The notes beneath the pieces are model-generated. The model did not search any database, was not told the DNA's origin, and saw only the letters and a program-made list of their open reading frames with translations. From Deltaproteobacteria bacterium (GTDB lineage Bacteria; Desulfobacterota; Desulfobacteria; Desulfobacterales; Desulfatibacillaceae), in the NCBI GenBank assembly GCA_019308705.1, contig JAFDHW010000144.1, forward strand, positions 1 to 6,471: a DNA stretch of 6,471 nucleotides, given 5' to 3'. A program made the translations under genes and the position numbers. Shown here in pieces: positions 5,028 through 6,471 of this stretch. The first letter of the stretch is position 1. The number at the start of each line of letters is the position of its first letter.

Positions 5028-5996
5028 CTATTGCCCCATCTCTTTCCCCGCTTCTTCCAGGTCTTCCAACAGCTCCCCGGCGGTTTCGTAGAAGGCGCCG
5101 GATTCGGCGCAGAAGCGCATGAGCACCCGGTTGAGGGTTTCGGGGACGTAGGGGAAGAGCTTCTTCAAGTTCATGATGCGGTGGGGGAAGAACAGGGAGA
5201 AGTCCGAAGGTTCCAGGCAGATACTGCCCTCGGCCTCGTCGGGCAGGCAGGCCGCCATGTCCTTCAACACGTGGAAGCCCATGCCGGTGATGAACAAAAG
5301 CACGTTGCCCAGGCCGTAGAGGTCCACGCCAAAGGGCCGCTCGGTCCACTCGTAGGCGTAGTCGAAATCGATCCACCTCCAGGTCCGGCTTTCCCGGTCG
5401 AACAACAGGTGGTCGTTCCGGATGTCCCCGTGGATCTCGCCCATGGCGTGGAGGTCCGCGATGGCGTGCACCGCATCCATGCAGGCGGCGAACAGGGAGG
5501 GGAAGGTTTTGGCGAAGTACTCGCGGTGGGAAATCTCGTAGGCGTGGATGACGGCGTAGAGGGATTTTCCCAGGATGCGGTCCAGGATGCGCACGGGGTT
5601 TCCCGCGGCGTCGGCAACGGAAATCCCCTGCATGAACCGGCCGTCCCCCGCGGTCTTTTCCAGGATGCGGGCCTCCTTTTTGGGGCTGCGGTAGCACCGG
5701 ACCTTCTGTTCGCCCAGGGAAAGCTCGAAGCTTTCGTAAAAGGCCAGCTTCACCACCTTCTTCTTGCCCGTGGCAAGGTCGATGGCGCGCTTGACCCAGA
5801 ACTTGGGCTGCTCGTCCAAGCCGAACCGGCCCTCCGTCTCCTCGCCGTAGACCAGGTAGTGCCCGCCGCCCAGCGACAAAACGTCCCCGGCGGTGATCTT
5901 CATGAACGCGGAGGTGTCCTCGAAAACCCGGATTTTGCCCGGGGGCCTGCGCCGGGTCCAGCGTTCCACTCGGTCCTTGATCTCCTCCTGGTTCAA
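5028..5996 (-). CDS. Divergent protein-kinase-like protein, 322 aa
   Basis: Kinase-fold landmarks appear in order: a glycine-containing N-lobe start (GGGHYLVYGEETEGRFG, 43-59), VVKLAF with candidate beta-3 lysine K83, KKEARIL with candidate helix-C E108, catalytic loop HGDIRNDHLL (H189, D191), WIDFDYAY with metal-binding D210, and GVDLYGLG with the helix-F aspartate D225. HGD instead of HRD recalls aminoglycoside phosphotransferase and lipopolysaccharide kinase folds. The usual metal-binding Asn five residues after the catalytic Asp is His196, and DFG is DFD. It may phosphorylate proteins or small molecules, or be a weak kinase acting as a sensor; the substrate is unknown. No membrane helix or extracellular sensor domain is seen, so it is cytoplasmic. 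It starts with TTG at 5996, overlapping the upstream stop as TTGA, with GGAGG 7 nt before. The universal stress gene follows downstream. Confidence 0.8.
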   Translation of the reverse strand: MNQEEIKDRVERWTRRRPPGKIRVFEDTSAFMKITAGDVLSLGGGHYLVYGEETEGRFGLDEQPKFWVKRAIDLATGKKKVVKLAFYESFELSLGEQKVRCYRSPKKEARILEKTAGDGRFMQGISVADAAGNPVRILDRILGKSLYAVIHAYEISHREYFAKTFPSLFAACMDAVHAIADLHAMGEIHGDIRNDHLLFDRESRTWRWIDFDYAYEWTERPFGVDLYGLGNVLLFITGMGFHVLKDMAACLPDEAEGSICLEPSDFSLFFPHRIMNLKKLFPYVPETLNRVLMRFCAESGAFYETAGELLEDLEEAGKEMGQ

Positions 5997-6471
5997 CCAG
6001 CGGCCTCCAGCTGGTCCGCCGCGTCCGCCGCAGCCTCGCGCACGTCCGGGCTTTGGGCCGATTCCGCCGCCCGGCGCACCCGCTGCGCGAAGTCCTTTCT
6101 GCCGGTCTGGCCCAAAAGGTACAGGGCGTCGCCGGCCACGCCGTCATCCGTCGCGGTCTCGTAGAGCTCCCACAGTTTCTCCGCCGCCGCCGCGGCCAGC
6201 TTCGGATCCTCCTCCACCAGGTGCTCGAAGGCCGCCATGGCGCCCAGGCGCACGGACCACATGGGGTGGGCCAGAAGCTTGTAAAAGGCCGGAAACAGCA
6301 CGTTTGCCCCGGACATCATCTGCGCCAGCCGGCGCGCGTCGCCCTCCCCCAGCATGGCGCGGATGGTGTTGGGGCCCAGAAGCGAAGGATCCCGGTCCGC
6401 GGCCACGGAAAGGATCTCCTCCGCATCCACCTTGCCCGTCCACCTGAAGTCCGTGCCCTCCAGAAGCACCG
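5993..6471 (-). CDS. HEAT-repeat protein, C-terminal part (5' end outside window)
   Basis: The frame is open to the right edge, so only the last ~159 residues are seen. Alpha-helical repeats of the HEAT/PBS-lyase type are visible (counting from the first complete codon): LFPAFYKLLAH-MWSVRLGAMAAFEHL at about 58-84, a second pair at 91-121 with GDALYLLGQTG, and a third at 126-156 with SPDVREAAADAADQL. They are protein-interaction scaffolds. The first residues, VLLEGTDFRWTGKVDAEEIL, resemble the last strand and helix of a thioredoxin fold following its cis-Pro, and the cut codon before them ends in CG, as ACG (Thr) would. A thioredoxin/glutaredoxin-like N-terminal domain is therefore likely but unseen. 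The stop codon overlaps the kinase-like gene start, indicating co-transcription and coupled translation. Confidence 0.75.
   Translation of the reverse strand, partial: VLLEGTDFRWTGKVDAEEILSVAADRDPSLLGPNTIRAMLGEGDARRLAQMMSGANVLFPAFYKLLAHPMWSVRLGAMAAFEHLVEEDPKLAAAAAEKLWELYETATDDGVAGDALYLLGQTGRKDFAQRVRRAAESAQSPDVREAAADAADQLEAAG
6004..6008 (-). promoter_or_regulatory. Shine-Dalgarno supporting the TTG start of the kinase-like gene
   Basis: The minus strand reads GGAGG inside the end of the HEAT-repeat gene, ending 7 nt before the TTG at 5996. The next in-frame ATG is 31 codons later and would remove the conserved-looking N-terminal helix, so the rare TTG start is accepted. Confidence 0.6.

Noticed and set aside
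4837..6147. A 436-codon minus-strand frame over the kinase-like gene
   Set aside because: It is Arg-, Pro- and Gly-rich without domain features and overlaps kinase-like and Usp motifs in other frames; a high-GC shadow.
1..6471. tRNA, rRNA, CRISPR array, insertion sequence or prophage signals
   Set aside because: No cloverleaf, regularly spaced repeats, transposase motifs or terminal inverted repeats were seen on either strand.

Overview
This is a GC-rich window (third codon positions are mostly G or C in every gene) from a bacterium. A CooC-type carbon monoxide dehydrogenase maturation ATPase, a large MMPL/RND exporter, a universal stress protein and a divergent kinase-like protein together suggest an anaerobe of the Desulfobacterota (former Deltaproteobacteria) or a similar lineage. 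This placement is inference; no rRNA or marker gene is present.

The left half (1-3499) reads leftward. It holds an AT-rich, gene-free left edge with a near-repeat and a perfect palindrome (1-159), a cooC-like ATPase gene (160-924), a 127-bp gap with a good sigma70-like promoter, and an 815-residue RND/MMPL-family exporter gene (1052-3499). A divergent intergenic region follows (3500-3732). It has candidate promoters facing both ways, a 21-bp near-palindrome and a GC-rich hairpin touching the Shine-Dalgarno sequence of the rightward gene.

The only rightward gene (3733-4458) encodes a 241-residue protein whose C-terminal ~100 residues are a clear CULT domain, the thalidomide-binding domain of cereblon. 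All four zinc cysteines and the three tryptophans of the ligand cage are present. The first ~140 residues are not recognised. This is the most interesting item in the window.

It converges, with 7 bp between stop codons, on a leftward gene set: a partial HEAT-repeat protein (5993-6471, cut by the window edge and probably the tail of a thioredoxin-like/HEAT fusion), a protein-kinase-like protein with altered catalytic motifs (5028-5996, coupled through a TTGA overlap), and a universal stress protein (4466-4930). The first two are almost certainly co-transcribed. The stress protein may be read from the same transcript or from its own start site in the 97-bp gap. The shared theme of stress and signalling is inference from gene order. 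No tRNA, rRNA, CRISPR array or mobile element was seen.
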